A stretch of DNA of 64,000 nucleotides. Source: Chryseobacterium pennipullorum. Its GTDB lineage: Bacteria > Bacteroidota > Bacteroidia > Flavobacteriales > Weeksellaceae. The DNA is taken from NCBI RefSeq assembly GCF_003384725.1, contig NZ_QNVV01000019.1:1-64000 (forward strand), read 5' to 3'. The notes beneath the pieces were generated by a model, which did no database searches, had not been told where the DNA came from, and saw only the letters and a list, made by a program, of their open reading frames with translations. This document shows, one piece after another, positions 1-9,265 of this stretch; the stretch's first letter is position 1, and each line of letters opens with the position of its first letter. A program made the position numbers and the translations under genes.

Positions 1-35
1 TGTACTCAACCAATTTATGCTTATTTTTGAAAAAA

Positions 36-59
36 GGCTCAGATTATAAAATCTAAGCC
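36..59. terminator. Stem-loop, possible terminator
   Basis: Inverted repeat GGCTCAGATT / AATCTAAGCC with a 4-base loop and one mismatch, preceded by an A-rich and T-rich stretch. It could end a transcript arriving from outside the window or the mobC transcript. Confidence 0.4.
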
Positions 60-170
60 CTAACTTTTTAACTTACACACTTTACGGGATAGTGTCAAAA
101 AAAAATTATTTACAGTAAATTTGCATCTGATTCTCATGTTTAATTTGAGTTTTCATGGTTATTAGTTTTT

Positions 171-189
171 ATCCCCGGAGACCGGGGAT
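171..189. terminator. Bidirectional terminator after mobC
   Basis: Perfect 8-bp inverted repeat ATCCCCGG / CCGGGGAT with loop AGA, with T-runs on both sides. It lies just 3' of the mobC stop codon on the minus strand, so it is the expected mobC terminator. Confidence 0.7.
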
Positions 190-196
190 TTTTACT

Positions 197-2194
197 TTAT
201 TCTTTTGGTATTAAATGCTGTAGCTCAGGGTGAGCTTTTATACGCTCAATTTCATTTTCAATGATCCTCATAACGTCCTGTTTAACATTTCTGTAATTCT
301 CTTCAATAATTGATGTGAACCGGTCTTCTCCACTATCATCTACAAATGATAAAATCTCCGGTATCCGCTGATAGGATTTAGTTTCTTCAGCTACTTTTTC
401 ATTATCCACTACTATTTCTGCATGAAACATTTTTTGTTCAATTCTTTCATCAAAATTATCAGATACAGCCCCTACAAACATTCCCTGACTTAACGTTGAA
501 ATTTTGGAAGCCGGTATCAGACTATCCAGCTGGGTGGATATAGAAGTGGACGTATCATTTCTGTTGATGGTCATACTTTGTCTTTTCTGCAGGACTTTTC
601 CAAAACGTTCGGAAAGATTTTTAGCCGTGTCTCCCACGACCTGACCACTGAATATATTCCCCACTGTATTCTGAATCACTTTACTTTCTTTATCTCCATA
701 ATCTCTTGTCAACTGGGAGAAATCCTGAAACCCTAAGCAGACAGCTACTTTATTACTTCTTGCGGTTGCAATCAGATTATCCAATCCCCGAAAATAAATC
801 GTGGGTAGTTCATCAATAATCACTGAACTCTTTAGTTGTCCTTTTTTATTGATGAGTTTTACGATTCTGGAATTATAGAGCCCAAGTGCTGCTGAATAGA
901 TATTCTGCCGATCCGGGTTATTTCCTACACATAATATTTTCGGTTCTTTCGGATTGTTGATATCCAATGAAAAATCATCTCCGGTCATGACCCAATATAG
1001 CTGAGGAGATATCATTCGTGACAAAGGAATCTTAACAGAGGCGATCTGCCCCTGAAGCTGGTCCTGTGCGCCACCTTGCCACGCGTCCATGAAAGGGGAA
1101 AGATAGTTCTCAAGATCAGTATAAGAAGTTAAAATCCTGAAAACATCAGAGTATTTTTTATTGAGCAGTTCAATGGCATGAGGAAAAGTACAGTATTTAC
1201 CATTTTCATATATTTTCAGGAACCAGATAATAGCAGCTAAAAGAATAATGGGAGATTCCACGAAGAAGTCTCCTTGCTTTTGAATCCAGGTTCTGTTTAA
1301 ATTGAGCATGATGGTATAGGCTGCTTCATAGGCATCTGAAATATCCGTCATAAAATCAGGATTTAAAGGATTGCACCGATGGCTTCTTCGGGGATCATCA
1401 AAATTAATAACATAAAACTTCGGTTTTACTTTGTATTTATCCTGGTGTTTCAATACATGATTATAAGCAATTGTTGAAAGATCATCAAACTTAAAATCAT
1501 AGATGTACATGGAGAAACCCTTCTCAATCTGCTGTTTGATATAATTATTGACAATAGCATATGACTTTCCTGATCCCGGAGTTCCCAGTACAATGGTTGC
1601 TCTGAATGGATTGACAATATTGATCCAGCCCTGATTCCATTTCCCTCTGTAATAGAATTTAGTGGGAAGGTTCACAGAGTATTCATTTTCCATCAATTGG
1701 GTTTCCTGCATAAAACTTTCATTCTCATTATTGAATACATCATCCATCAGATTATGTTTTAACAAACGGCTCATCCATACCCCTGATACCATTAGGAAGA
1801 TATATCCTACCGACATTGAAAGCATATATAAAAGAATGCCTGTCCCGCCCCATCTCAGCAAAATAGTATTGAAGAAAAACAATAATGTTCCGACTGTCAT
1901 GAAGCCGATAATCTGAGACCAGGTTATCTTCTCATCTTTTACTCCTTTTGTTCCCAGGCAGCTTAGAGAGAGTAATACAATGGTGAAAACTTTTGTATAG
2001 AGACTGTGAGAGAACAACCCTGCTGTTCTTTGGAAATTCAGCAGTATTCTGTTAATGATTTCCAATGTCCATCCTTTTTCATGAAAAAATGGATAACAAT
2101 ACCAGTAATAATGCATCAGTACCATTAAAATACTGACGGCACGCATAAAAGCCATAATTTTAGCTAAGCCCCGTAGATCATCTTCACCCTGCAT
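197..2194 (-). CDS. mobC: MobC/TraG-type type IV coupling protein (VirD4-like)
   Basis: Inner-membrane ATPase that couples the relaxase-DNA complex to the mating channel. The N-terminus carries the YWFCY-type membrane segment (YYWYCY seen) and further hydrophobic helices to about residue 145. A Walker A motif GTPGSGKS lies near residues 204-211 and a Walker B-like VIIDELPT follows later. I chose the ATG at 2194 (MQGEDDLRGLAKIM), which matches the usual start of this family; an upstream in-frame ATG at 2272 would add 26 atypical residues. About 666 residues, normal for the family. In related elements mobA-mobB-mobC are adjacent; here a divergent nuclease gene separates it from mobB. Confidence 0.92.
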   Translation of the reverse strand: MQGEDDLRGLAKIMAFMRAVSILMVLMHYYWYCYPFFHEKGWTLEIINRILLNFQRTAGLFSHSLYTKVFTIVLLSLSCLGTKGVKDEKITWSQIIGFMTVGTLLFFFNTILLRWGGTGILLYMLSMSVGYIFLMVSGVWMSRLLKHNLMDDVFNNENESFMQETQLMENEYSVNLPTKFYYRGKWNQGWINIVNPFRATIVLGTPGSGKSYAIVNNYIKQQIEKGFSMYIYDFKFDDLSTIAYNHVLKHQDKYKVKPKFYVINFDDPRRSHRCNPLNPDFMTDISDAYEAAYTIMLNLNRTWIQKQGDFFVESPIILLAAIIWFLKIYENGKYCTFPHAIELLNKKYSDVFRILTSYTDLENYLSPFMDAWQGGAQDQLQGQIASVKIPLSRMISPQLYWVMTGDDFSLDINNPKEPKILCVGNNPDRQNIYSAALGLYNSRIVKLINKKGQLKSSVIIDELPTIYFRGLDNLIATARSNKVAVCLGFQDFSQLTRDYGDKESKVIQNTVGNIFSGQVVGDTAKNLSERFGKVLQKRQSMTINRNDTSTSISTQLDSLIPASKISTLSQGMFVGAVSDNFDERIEQKMFHAEIVVDNEKVAEETKSYQRIPEILSFVDDSGEDRFTSIIEENYRNVKQDVMRIIENEIERIKAHPELQHLIPKE

Positions 2195-2373
2195 ATCATT
2201 TATTTTTAGAGTTAGGATGATGAATTTATCGGGTAACAGAAGTCTGCTTTCTACACTGGCAGTGTCAGGCATTATAAGGAAGCATTTGGCACAGTACTGA
2301 AACTTATTTTCTCATGAATCATAGCAGTTGTTGACCAAGGAATTTTTTACATTTGTCTTATAACAAAATATCA

Positions 2374-3381
2374 ATGAAACCTGTACAATCAAAATACACT
2401 GAATTACTGGACAGTATCGGATCCGCTATTGAGGTTGCAAGACAAAATGCGGTTAAGGCTGTTAATACTGAGCTGGTGAAAGCCAACTGGGAAATTGGCA
2501 GGCATATCGTGGAATACGAGCAGCATGGTGAGGAACGTGCAGAATACGGAAGTAACTTACTGGCAACACTTTCCAAAGATCTGAGGCAGCGTTACGGCAA
2601 AGGATTTGGCAGGCGTAATATTTTAGATATGCGCAGATTTTATCTGACCTATCAGAAATGGCAGGCAGTGCCTGCCAAATTAAGCTGGACTCATCTGGTT
2701 ACTTTGCTCGGTATTTCTGATGATACGGCAAGGAAGTTCTATGAAAAACAGGCCGTGCTGGAAAATTGGGGCTATCGCGAACTGGAAAGGCAGATCAACT
2801 CTTCCCTTTTTGAAAGACTGGCATTGAGCAAAGATAAAAAGGGCGTACTGCAACTTGCGGAAAAAGGTCATATCGTGACCGATTCCACAGAGGCTATAAA
2901 AGATCCATATGTACTGGACTTTCTCAAATTACCTCAAAGTCATCGTGTTACCGAAAAAGCATTGGAACAGAAGATTATTGACAATCTGCAGATGTTTCTT
3001 TTAGAACTGGGAAAGGGTTTTACATTTGTCGGAAGACAGTATAAGATATCACTTCGTAACAGGCATTTTTATATTGATCTTGTATTCTATCACCGTATCT
3101 TAAAGTGTTTTGTGCTGATTGATTTAAAAATAAAACAGGTTCAGCACAATGATATAGGACAAATGAATTTATATCTGAACTACTTTAAATCTGAAGAAAA
3201 TGTTGTGGATGATAATGAGCCTATAGGCATAATCCTTTCTGCGGAAAAAGATGAAGTATTGGTGGAATATGCAACAGGTGGTATTTCTAATAAAATATTT
3301 GTTTCCAAATACCAGTTGTATTTACCTGATAAAAAGGAATTACAGCAAAAAGTACAGGCAATTATGCAAAAAGAAGGCTAA
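2374..3381 (+). CDS. DUF1016 / YhcG-type PDDEXK nuclease family protein
   Basis: Two-domain protein of the DUF1016 (YhcG) family. An N-terminal helical DUF1016_N region (residues about 10-150) is followed by a PD-(D/E)XK nuclease domain, with FYIDLVFYH and VLIDLKIK supplying the acidic residues and lysine, then QMNLYLNYF typical of the family. The last acidic residue before LK is Asp rather than Glu, which also occurs in relatives. Start taken at ATG 2374; a TTG at 2353 is in frame. It lies on the plus strand between mobC and mobB, both on the minus strand, so it looks like cargo rather than backbone. The biological role of this family is not well defined; a DNA-processing or anti-invader function is inference. 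Confidence 0.88.
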   Translation: MKPVQSKYTELLDSIGSAIEVARQNAVKAVNTELVKANWEIGRHIVEYEQHGEERAEYGSNLLATLSKDLRQRYGKGFGRRNILDMRRFYLTYQKWQAVPAKLSWTHLVTLLGISDDTARKFYEKQAVLENWGYRELERQINSSLFERLALSKDKKGVLQLAEKGHIVTDSTEAIKDPYVLDFLKLPQSHRVTEKALEQKIIDNLQMFLLELGKGFTFVGRQYKISLRNRHFYIDLVFYHRILKCFVLIDLKIKQVQHNDIGQMNLYLNYFKSEENVVDDNEPIGIILSAEKDEVLVEYATGGISNKIFVSKYQLYLPDKKELQQKVQAIMQKEG

Positions 3382-3399
3382 GGGTAAGAAATCATCAGA

Positions 3400-4683
3400 C
3401 TATCTTTTTCTTTTCTTTTTCCACTTTCGCATTTGCTGTGAAAAAATCTGTTCTTCATCGTCTTCTCCCTGCACTGTTGGCAACAATCCGGGAAATGAGT
3501 CCACTGATTCAGTGTCACGTAAATCATCATTGTCATCATTTAAAAATCCAAATAAGGGATGAAGTTGAAGGGATAAAAATTGATTTCTTGGGAGTGATTT
3601 CGCTTCTGCCTGTTTTGCATCAGAGGATTTATTTAAATGCTCCTGGTTCTTCCATAAATCATTAAAAACAGCAGCGGAATATTCTTTTCCCAAATTTGAA
3701 CCATTCCATACTGTTCGGGTGTTATGATCGATAAACGTGATTCCATAAATCCGTCCACCTTCATTTCTGCGGATTACCGTATTAACACCCACAGACTTTA
3801 ATTTCTCCACAAAATCTTTTTCATGATGACTCACTTTGAGGGCATTATCAATCCAGCCCTTTATTTCAGTTTTATTCGATTGAGGAATAGATTCTTTACT
3901 TTTAAAAAAATGAGATTCCAGTGCAGGTAAGAGTGCAGCTTTTCCAATCCTTGAAGCTTTCAATGGGTTTCCAATTTTATGTTTGTTTGTATCCAATGCA
4001 AAATATACCAACCCCCGCTGTGGTTTTCCATGCAATTCACCTTCAATTTTTTCAACTGCTATATTGAAAAGTGAAAGCAGCGCATTGTACTCTCCAAGTG
4101 TTTTAAAGGAATACACATCAGCTATATTCCTGATGACAGAGGCGATCTGATGTCTAATATTTCCGGTCTGATAATCAACCGGTTTGAAAACCATGTTATT
4201 TTTCACCTTCTGCCCTTCTGCAGCTGGCCATAAATCATAGGTATTTTCGAGTTGTCTGCACATATTCATCGATCGCCTTTTCTCAAATCGATCTGATATT
4301 TTCCTGCCATTTTCATCAACACATACAGACACAATATGAATATGGGTACGGTCGATATCAGTGTGTTTAAAAACTATGTAAGGCTGTTCACCGTACCCCA
4401 TTCCATTCATATACTCTTCTGTCATCTTCACAAAATCCTTATCACTGACCTTATCATTCGGATCTGGATTAAGCGATATATGTAAAGTATGTTTTTCCGT
4501 CTTTTGATTGGCAGCAAGATAAGGATCGAAAGATCTCATGAGCTGGGGTATAGTATATTTCCCATCTGTGGATTCCACCATTTTATTCATCAACAAAATT
4601 TGTCCTTGTCCCTTTTCCACCTTATGATGATTATAGGCTAAGGCTCCATATAAATTACTGCTTCTGCCAATTTTTACAATCAT
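3400..4683 (-). CDS. mobB: MobB relaxase (mobilization nuclease)
   Basis: Relaxase that nicks oriT and leads the transferred strand. The N-terminal relaxase domain has a candidate catalytic tyrosine at Tyr17 (ALAYNHHK) and the HUH metal-binding site HTDIDRTHIHIV (His107, His114, His116). 427 residues, normal for Bacteroidetes MobB. The C-terminal third is polar and ends in a basic KKKRKR tail. It starts 7 bases after the mobA stop, so mobA-mobB form one transcription unit on the minus strand. The convergent DUF1016 gene ends 18 bases from its stop. Confidence 0.93.
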   Translation of the reverse strand: MIVKIGRSSNLYGALAYNHHKVEKGQGQILLMNKMVESTDGKYTIPQLMRSFDPYLAANQKTEKHTLHISLNPDPNDKVSDKDFVKMTEEYMNGMGYGEQPYIVFKHTDIDRTHIHIVSVCVDENGRKISDRFEKRRSMNMCRQLENTYDLWPAAEGQKVKNNMVFKPVDYQTGNIRHQIASVIRNIADVYSFKTLGEYNALLSLFNIAVEKIEGELHGKPQRGLVYFALDTNKHKIGNPLKASRIGKAALLPALESHFFKSKESIPQSNKTEIKGWIDNALKVSHHEKDFVEKLKSVGVNTVIRRNEGGRIYGITFIDHNTRTVWNGSNLGKEYSAAVFNDLWKNQEHLNKSSDAKQAEAKSLPRNQFLSLQLHPLFGFLNDDNDDLRDTESVDSFPGLLPTVQGEDDEEQIFSQQMRKWKKKRKR

Positions 4684-4690
4684 TGAACCA

Positions 4691-5122
4691 TCATTTTTCT
4701 ATATTCCCGTTAGTAAATTCATTAGCCAATTCAATAATTTTCCGGCATAAAGCTGAAAGTTCAGCAGTATGTTTCTCCAATTGATACAGAAATGCCGCAG
4801 CTTTTTTTTCGGTAAAATGAGTATATAATAACTTAACTACCTGATTGTAATTCACGCCCACTGCTCTGAACTGGGAATAAAAGGAAGTCAGCCTCATGTA
4901 AAAATCAACAGTACCTTTATCAATTTTTACTGTTTTTATTTCTTTTGAAAACAATACAGAAGTTATAAATTTAGCTTTATTATCTATTCCAGAGGCTTCA
5001 AATAAAGACAGAAATTTGCTATTGTCTTCATCATCCAGCCTAAAAACATACCGGTGATTACAAGGGTTTATCTTTGGCTTTCGCCCACCTTTACTTCTCT
5101 TATTATTTTTCTGATCATTCAT
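4691..5122 (-). CDS. mobA: MobA mobilization accessory protein
   Basis: 143-residue basic protein of the Bacteroidetes MobA/BmgA class, expected to bind oriT and help the relaxase MobB. The N-terminus (KRSKGGRKPKINP) is basic; the part following resembles a ribbon-helix-helix DNA-binding region, and the C-terminal half is helical. First gene of the mobA-mobB unit and directly next to the structured noncoding region proposed as oriT. Confidence 0.88.
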   Translation of the reverse strand: MNDQKNNKRSKGGRKPKINPCNHRYVFRLDDEDNSKFLSLFEASGIDNKAKFITSVLFSKEIKTVKIDKGTVDFYMRLTSFYSQFRAVGVNYNQVVKLLYTHFTEKKAAAFLYQLEKHTAELSALCRKIIELANEFTNGNIEK

Positions 5123-5183
5123 TAGATTTCGATTTAAAGTTTATAAACCTCGACTTCGGAGAGCGTTTCAAAGCTCCCGGCAG

Positions 5184-5256
5184 GGCAAGTTGTTTTGAGG
5201 CACAAAAAACAGTTATGAGGCACTCAAAACACAACTTGCCGTGTTCAGGTGAACAC
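5184..5256. repeat. Candidate oriT inverted repeats
   Basis: Left arm 5184-5199 (GGCAAGTTGTTTTGAG) pairs with right arm 5223-5240 (CTCAAAACACAACTTGCC) apart from a 2-base bulge. TGAGGCAC occurs at 5196-5203 and again at 5216-5223. A second perfect 7-bp hairpin follows at 5241-5256. Hairpin plus short direct repeat adjoining the mob operon is the usual architecture of an oriT; the nick site cannot be located by eye. Confidence 0.55.
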
Positions 5257-5542
5257 CATATTTATCGTATTACAAAAACTATTGTAACAAGAGATCAACA
5301 TCTTTCAGATGTTATAATAAACACCAACTCTTCTTAAAATTGTATACAACAAGATAAACAGAAACAACCGGATATCTACAATAATCCCCCCTTCCAATAA
5401 CTGCCAAATAACACCAGGTATCACCTGAAGATCAGCACTGGTTTTAAAAACTCTTTCCTTTACAGCAACACATAAAGTTGGTGATGGAACGGGTAAATCA
5501 TAAAAATGTAAAGTTTTAAAACTATAAAAGCGCAAAAGCAGA

Positions 5543-5599
5543 AAAGCAGTTACAGATATTCAAAAAAAGGTATTCTTTCAACAAAGCAGTTGCAGATAT
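5543..5599. repeat. Iteron-like direct repeats upstream of parA
   Basis: AAAGCAGTTACAGATAT (5543-5559) and AAAGCAGTTGCAGATAT (5583-5599), 16 of 17 bases identical with a 40-base period. They lie 130-190 bases upstream of the ParA start and could be a binding site for a transfer regulator or partner protein. Confidence 0.45.
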
Positions 5600-5730
5600 G
5601 CCCTGTAAAAATGATGTAAATGTATACATCTTTAGATTTTTAAGATAATACAGGAGTACACCTAAATACAAATCAACTTATACAGATTCTTACCATTCAA
5701 CATTATAAAACAACAATAAATACATGCATC

Positions 5731-6498
5731 ATGAAAGCAACAAAAAAAACTTTAAAAGTAAGTTTCTCCACTCAAAAAGGAGGTGTGGGAAAATCGACGA
5801 TTACCATATTACTTGCCGGCGTATTACATTACCGATTGGGATACAATGTTTTAGTCATGGATTGTGATTTTCCACAATACAGCCTAAGCAATATGAGGGA
5901 ACGTGATAAAAAAGCAATTATGCTGAACGAGTACCATAAAAAAGCTGCTATGAAACAATTCCAACTGATCAATAAGAAAGCATATCCGATTATACGCTGT
6001 AAGGCAGAAAATGCAATAGAAGAATCTACCCGATATATTAAACAAACTACCCTAGTTCCGGATATTATCTTTTATGATCTGCCTGGTACCGCCAATACCA
6101 AAGGGGTGTTGACGACCTTGAAATCCATGGATTTTATTTTTGCTCCCATGACTGCTGACCGTTTGGTTGTAGAAAGTACGTTAGGATTTACCAAAGCTTT
6201 TATGGCGCTTCCTTCCGGTGAGCATGATTTTCCGCAACAAGCGTTATGGCTATTCTGGAATCAGATTGATGGACGGGAAAAGACAGGGTTATACGAAATC
6301 TACGAAAAAGCGATTGCGACTCTTCAGATGAATATAATGGATACGCGAATCATGGACAGTAAACGATTTCGTAAGGAATCCGACCATATTGGAAACAGTA
6401 TTTTCAGATCAACACTTCTACCAGCAGACTATCCGCTTTTAAAAGCGACAAGAATGGATCTGTTTGTTAAAGAATTTCTAAGAATCACAAACTTATAA
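5731..6498 (+). CDS. traA: ParA/MinD-type ATPase (TraA of conjugative transposons)
   Basis: ParA-family P-loop ATPase of 255 residues. The deviant Walker A motif QKGGVGKST is at residues 15-23, VLVMDCDFPQ supplies the switch I/A' region and IIFYDLPG the Walker B. In Bacteroidetes conjugative elements this gene heads the transfer operon (often named TraA). It probably positions the element or the transfer machinery. The DUF3408 gene follows 10 bases later. ATG at 5731 is the first in frame and follows a long AT-rich leader. Confidence 0.9.
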   Translation: MKATKKTLKVSFSTQKGGVGKSTITILLAGVLHYRLGYNVLVMDCDFPQYSLSNMRERDKKAIMLNEYHKKAAMKQFQLINKKAYPIIRCKAENAIEESTRYIKQTTLVPDIIFYDLPGTANTKGVLTTLKSMDFIFAPMTADRLVVESTLGFTKAFMALPSGEHDFPQQALWLFWNQIDGREKTGLYEIYEKAIATLQMNIMDTRIMDSKRFRKESDHIGNSIFRSTLLPADYPLLKATRMDLFVKEFLRITNL

Positions 6499-6508
6499 AA
6501 CCCGAAAG

Positions 6509-6907
6509 ATGGCTACAAACAATGACAACAAAGATTTAGAAAAGACTACCGTTGATGAAGAATATTTAATGCAGGTCATCAGTGGTGAACAAACCGCTCT
6601 TGATGAACAAAATCATGTAACCAAACAAGTCGTTCAAAAATCTAAAGAAAAAACCAAAACCAATTCTTCTAAAAAACTGAACTATGAAGAGATCTTTTTA
6701 ACGAATCGCTTTCCTTCAGGACGTAATGGTAAAGTGGTCTACATACGTCCAGAGTACCATGAAAGATTATTGCGAATTGTACAGCTTACCAGAAAAGAAA
6801 GGACAACTCTCTATTCCTATATTGACAATATTCTCGAACAGCATTTTCTGGAATATGGAAACGAGATTACGGAGTATTTTAACAATCATTTTAAACCCAT
6901 TTTATAA
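6509..6907 (+). CDS. DUF3408 conjugal transfer protein
   Basis: 132 residues. A polar, low-complexity N-terminal half is followed by a compact C-terminal domain (about 65-130) with the pattern RFPSGRNGKVVYIRPEYHERL typical of DUF3408 proteins of Bacteroidetes conjugative transposons (TraB/TraC position). The C-terminal domain resembles small DNA-binding partners of ParA, a role suggested by gene order only. It lies in the operon with ParA upstream and the TraD-like gene 2 bases downstream. Confidence 0.8.
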   Translation: MATNNDNKDLEKTTVDEEYLMQVISGEQTALDEQNHVTKQVVQKSKEKTKTNSSKKLNYEEIFLTNRFPSGRNGKVVYIRPEYHERLLRIVQLTRKERTTLYSYIDNILEQHFLEYGNEITEYFNNHFKPIL

Positions 6908-6909
6908 CT

Positions 6910-7521
6910 ATGGAAACTCTCATCATCATTTGTCTTCTGGCCATAATTCTGCTATTACTCCATGACAAAATTATCCGAAAACAATCCCATTTTCACAAAA
7001 CTGAAGACCAAGTAAATAATAAAAACCAACCCAATATTATGGGTGAAGCAAAAACTTCACTCCATTCTATGACAATGACTTCCTCTGAAAGACAAGAAAA
7101 TGAACTTGGTTTTGATCCCTCTAATTTAGACATAGAATATGATATCAGCGAAAATATCAGTCTATTAAATCCGCAGGAAGAGCCGGAATATGGTTTTAAT
7201 AGTGAACATGATTTTATTGAAGAGGAAGAAGAATGGAAAAAGTATAGAATAATCGGTGAGGATAACAGTTTAGCCCAAGGGGTTACCTTTGAAGAACTGA
7301 GCTCTGTGGAGATGTTTGTGAAACAAAAAAGTTTTACCGCATCTCAAAAGGAAACAGCAGCAGCGATCGTTCAGAAAACTTATGGAACCGAATTATATAT
7401 CTTACTTGAGAATTCTATCGAAAATGCTTCCCATAAAATAACTGAACTATTGGATAAGAGTTTTGACAGCACAGGAACAAAAGGTTCGACAAGTAATTTT
7501 AACATTAATGGTTTGCTATGA
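6910..7521 (+). CDS. TraD-like conjugal transfer protein
   Basis: 203 residues. One N-terminal hydrophobic helix (residues 3-18, LIIICLLAIILLLLH) is followed by a long acidic, probably cytoplasmic region. Position after ParA and DUF3408 matches TraD of Bacteroidetes conjugative transposons; sequence similarity alone would not let me name it. The stop codon lies one base from the stop of the convergent UvrD-type helicase gene, which marks the left edge of the cargo insertion very precisely. Confidence 0.65.
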   Translation: METLIIICLLAIILLLLHDKIIRKQSHFHKTEDQVNNKNQPNIMGEAKTSLHSMTMTSSERQENELGFDPSNLDIEYDISENISLLNPQEEPEYGFNSEHDFIEEEEEWKKYRIIGEDNSLAQGVTFEELSSVEMFVKQKSFTASQKETAAAIVQKTYGTELYILLENSIENASHKITELLDKSFDSTGTKGSTSNFNINGLL

Positions 7522-7522
7522 A

Positions 7523-9265
7523 CTAGTCGTAATTATAGACAACCGTAGTCAATTGATTTGTTGGACAGTACTGTCTACCGGACTGTGTAGTTCTTCCTGT
7601 TTCCGAAAATAAATATAAAGCTCTTTTAGATCTTGAACATATTACATATAATAGCTTTTTTGCAGCAATATCATTATTTTCATTCCAATTAGGTACTTTA
7701 CCATGCAGTAACCCAAATGCAATAACAGTATCGAACTCTTCTCCTTTTATACCATGACAGGTATTTACGACAACACCTTCTTCATGTTTAAACATTTTAC
7801 GAAAACTATGAATATCTTTAGCCATATCAAAGTCAGGATTATTCAATCTTTTTTTTGCTCCGTCAATAAACGAAGTAAGTTGCTCATTTAGCAATTTATT
7901 GGAAACTAAATTAATTTGTAATCTATCAAGTAGCTGACTAAAACAATCTTCAAGATGCTCTATACCATCTGTATTAGTAGAAGAAATAGAATTAATAACT
8001 TTTAATAATTTCTTTGACCTAAAGTTAAGATTTTCAAATAGTGTTATTCCAAAACTTTCCAGTTCTAGTAACAGTTCACTGCTCCATCGTTTTCTTATAA
8101 TAAAGCTTGTGGGTGAAGGAGAAACAAGAAAAAGTCTAGCAATTTTAAACCAAATATTTTCTCTATTTTTCTGCAATGGCGAAAGACCAACCGCATCAAA
8201 TTTCACATTTGGCAATAAAGTCTTTAATCTTCTTCCCATTGGTATTACTAAATACCAATTGGGTGCAAGTACGCAGATTTCATTTTCTGGTATACCTTCA
8301 CCTATTTTCTCTTCAATAATACGAGCAATTTCTACTACCAGATTGTCTTTATCTATTTCTGTATCATATTTTATGATAGCTCTATCTTGAGCATTTGATC
8401 CTAGTGCAAGAATGTCGACATCAGTAATTTGAAAGTTTTTATTATAATTTATTATTTGCTGATTTGAGCGATAATTTCCCGTTAATTCTTTACTGAGAAA
8501 AGTTTCTTGGAACTCATATTCTATTTCCTTGTGATTTTTAGCAACACCTCCTAAAGATCCGTATATTGCCTGATCAGAATCTCCAACAATAAACATTTTA
8601 CAACTTCCTCCTTCTGCTTTTATTATGCTGCTAAGAATTGAGTATTGTAATTGCTGTGTATCTTGATACTCATCAACACAAATTAAATGAAACATTTTTT
8701 TTAAAATCGAAGCAATTTTTGGATAGCTTGAAATTAGCTTATATGAATAATGTAAAATTTGATCAAAATCAATTAGTTTATCCTTAGCTAAAATTTCATG
8801 ATATTCATCCAGTAATTCTCTAAAAGTAACTTCTTCCTTTTCTCCAGTAGGCAAATATCTCGTAGAAACATTATCAAAAAAACGCAATCCATATTCTGTC
8901 TTCAGATTATTAATAATTCTCTCTGAATTATATTCATCAGATATTGAAAATCCATTTTTAAGTTCATCTAGATAGCACCTATATGGTCGTATTATCCATT
9001 CCAAACAAAACGCATGAATTGTACCTGCCCATAAAGTACGATCATCCATATTAAAATCCCTAATTCTTCTCTGAATTTCTTCAGCAGCTCTATTGGTAAA
9101 TGTTACAGCAATAATAACTTTTTTAGACTCAACACTTTTTTCAAGTTCGTACGCAATTTTGTGTGTTAATGTTCTTGTTTTACCACTTCCTGGACAAGCT
9201 GTTAATAAAATATTACCTACAGCTTCAATAGCTGTAACTTGTTGTTTATTTAATCCCTTAAGCAT
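7523..9265 (-). CDS. gajB: UvrD/Rep-type helicase, Gabija GajB-like
   Basis: 580-residue superfamily 1 helicase. Motifs visible: Walker A ACPGSGKT (23-30), Ia AVTFTNRAA, motif II VDEYQDT (197-203), motif III GDSDQAIYG (228-236), motif IV NYRS (264-267), motif V CHGIKGEEFDTV (503-514) and motif VI VICSRSKRA (541-549). Its start overlaps the end of the OLD-family gene by 8 bases, so the two are translationally coupled. OLD-family nuclease plus UvrD-like helicase is the Gabija arrangement; GajB of Bacillus cereus is about 494 residues, so this is longer. In Gabija the helicase-like subunit is thought to sense DNA ends and activate GajA. The AT-rich sequence differs from the flanking tra genes. 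Confidence 0.78.
   Translation of the reverse strand: MLKGLNKQQVTAIEAVGNILLTACPGSGKTRTLTHKIAYELEKSVESKKVIIAVTFTNRAAEEIQRRIRDFNMDDRTLWAGTIHAFCLEWIIRPYRCYLDELKNGFSISDEYNSERIINNLKTEYGLRFFDNVSTRYLPTGEKEEVTFRELLDEYHEILAKDKLIDFDQILHYSYKLISSYPKIASILKKMFHLICVDEYQDTQQLQYSILSSIIKAEGGSCKMFIVGDSDQAIYGSLGGVAKNHKEIEYEFQETFLSKELTGNYRSNQQIINYNKNFQITDVDILALGSNAQDRAIIKYDTEIDKDNLVVEIARIIEEKIGEGIPENEICVLAPNWYLVIPMGRRLKTLLPNVKFDAVGLSPLQKNRENIWFKIARLFLVSPSPTSFIIRKRWSSELLLELESFGITLFENLNFRSKKLLKVINSISSTNTDGIEHLEDCFSQLLDRLQINLVSNKLLNEQLTSFIDGAKKRLNNPDFDMAKDIHSFRKMFKHEEGVVVNTCHGIKGEEFDTVIAFGLLHGKVPNWNENNDIAAKKLLYVICSRSKRALYLFSETGRTTQSGRQYCPTNQLTTVVYNYD

Larger units (their letters stand above)
5123..5730. other. Noncoding region between mobA and parA: candidate oriT plus direct repeats
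   Basis: 608-base AT-rich region without a convincing gene. Contains an inverted repeat with GGCAAGTTGT arms (5184-5240), two copies of TGAGGCAC, a 7-bp stem GTGTTCA/TGAACAC (5241-5256) and two 17-base direct repeats 40 bases apart (5543-5559, 5583-5599). Position between the relaxase operon and the transfer genes is where oriT is expected. Confidence 0.6.

Noticed and set aside
1..196. Left att site of the ICE
   Set aside because: No copy of the tRNA-Ser 3' sequence was found here; the region holds two terminator-like hairpins and the element continues to the left.
5305..5535. 76-codon minus-strand frame between mobA and parA
   Set aside because: No recognizable family, poor composition, overlaps the repeat-rich leader region; more likely noncoding.
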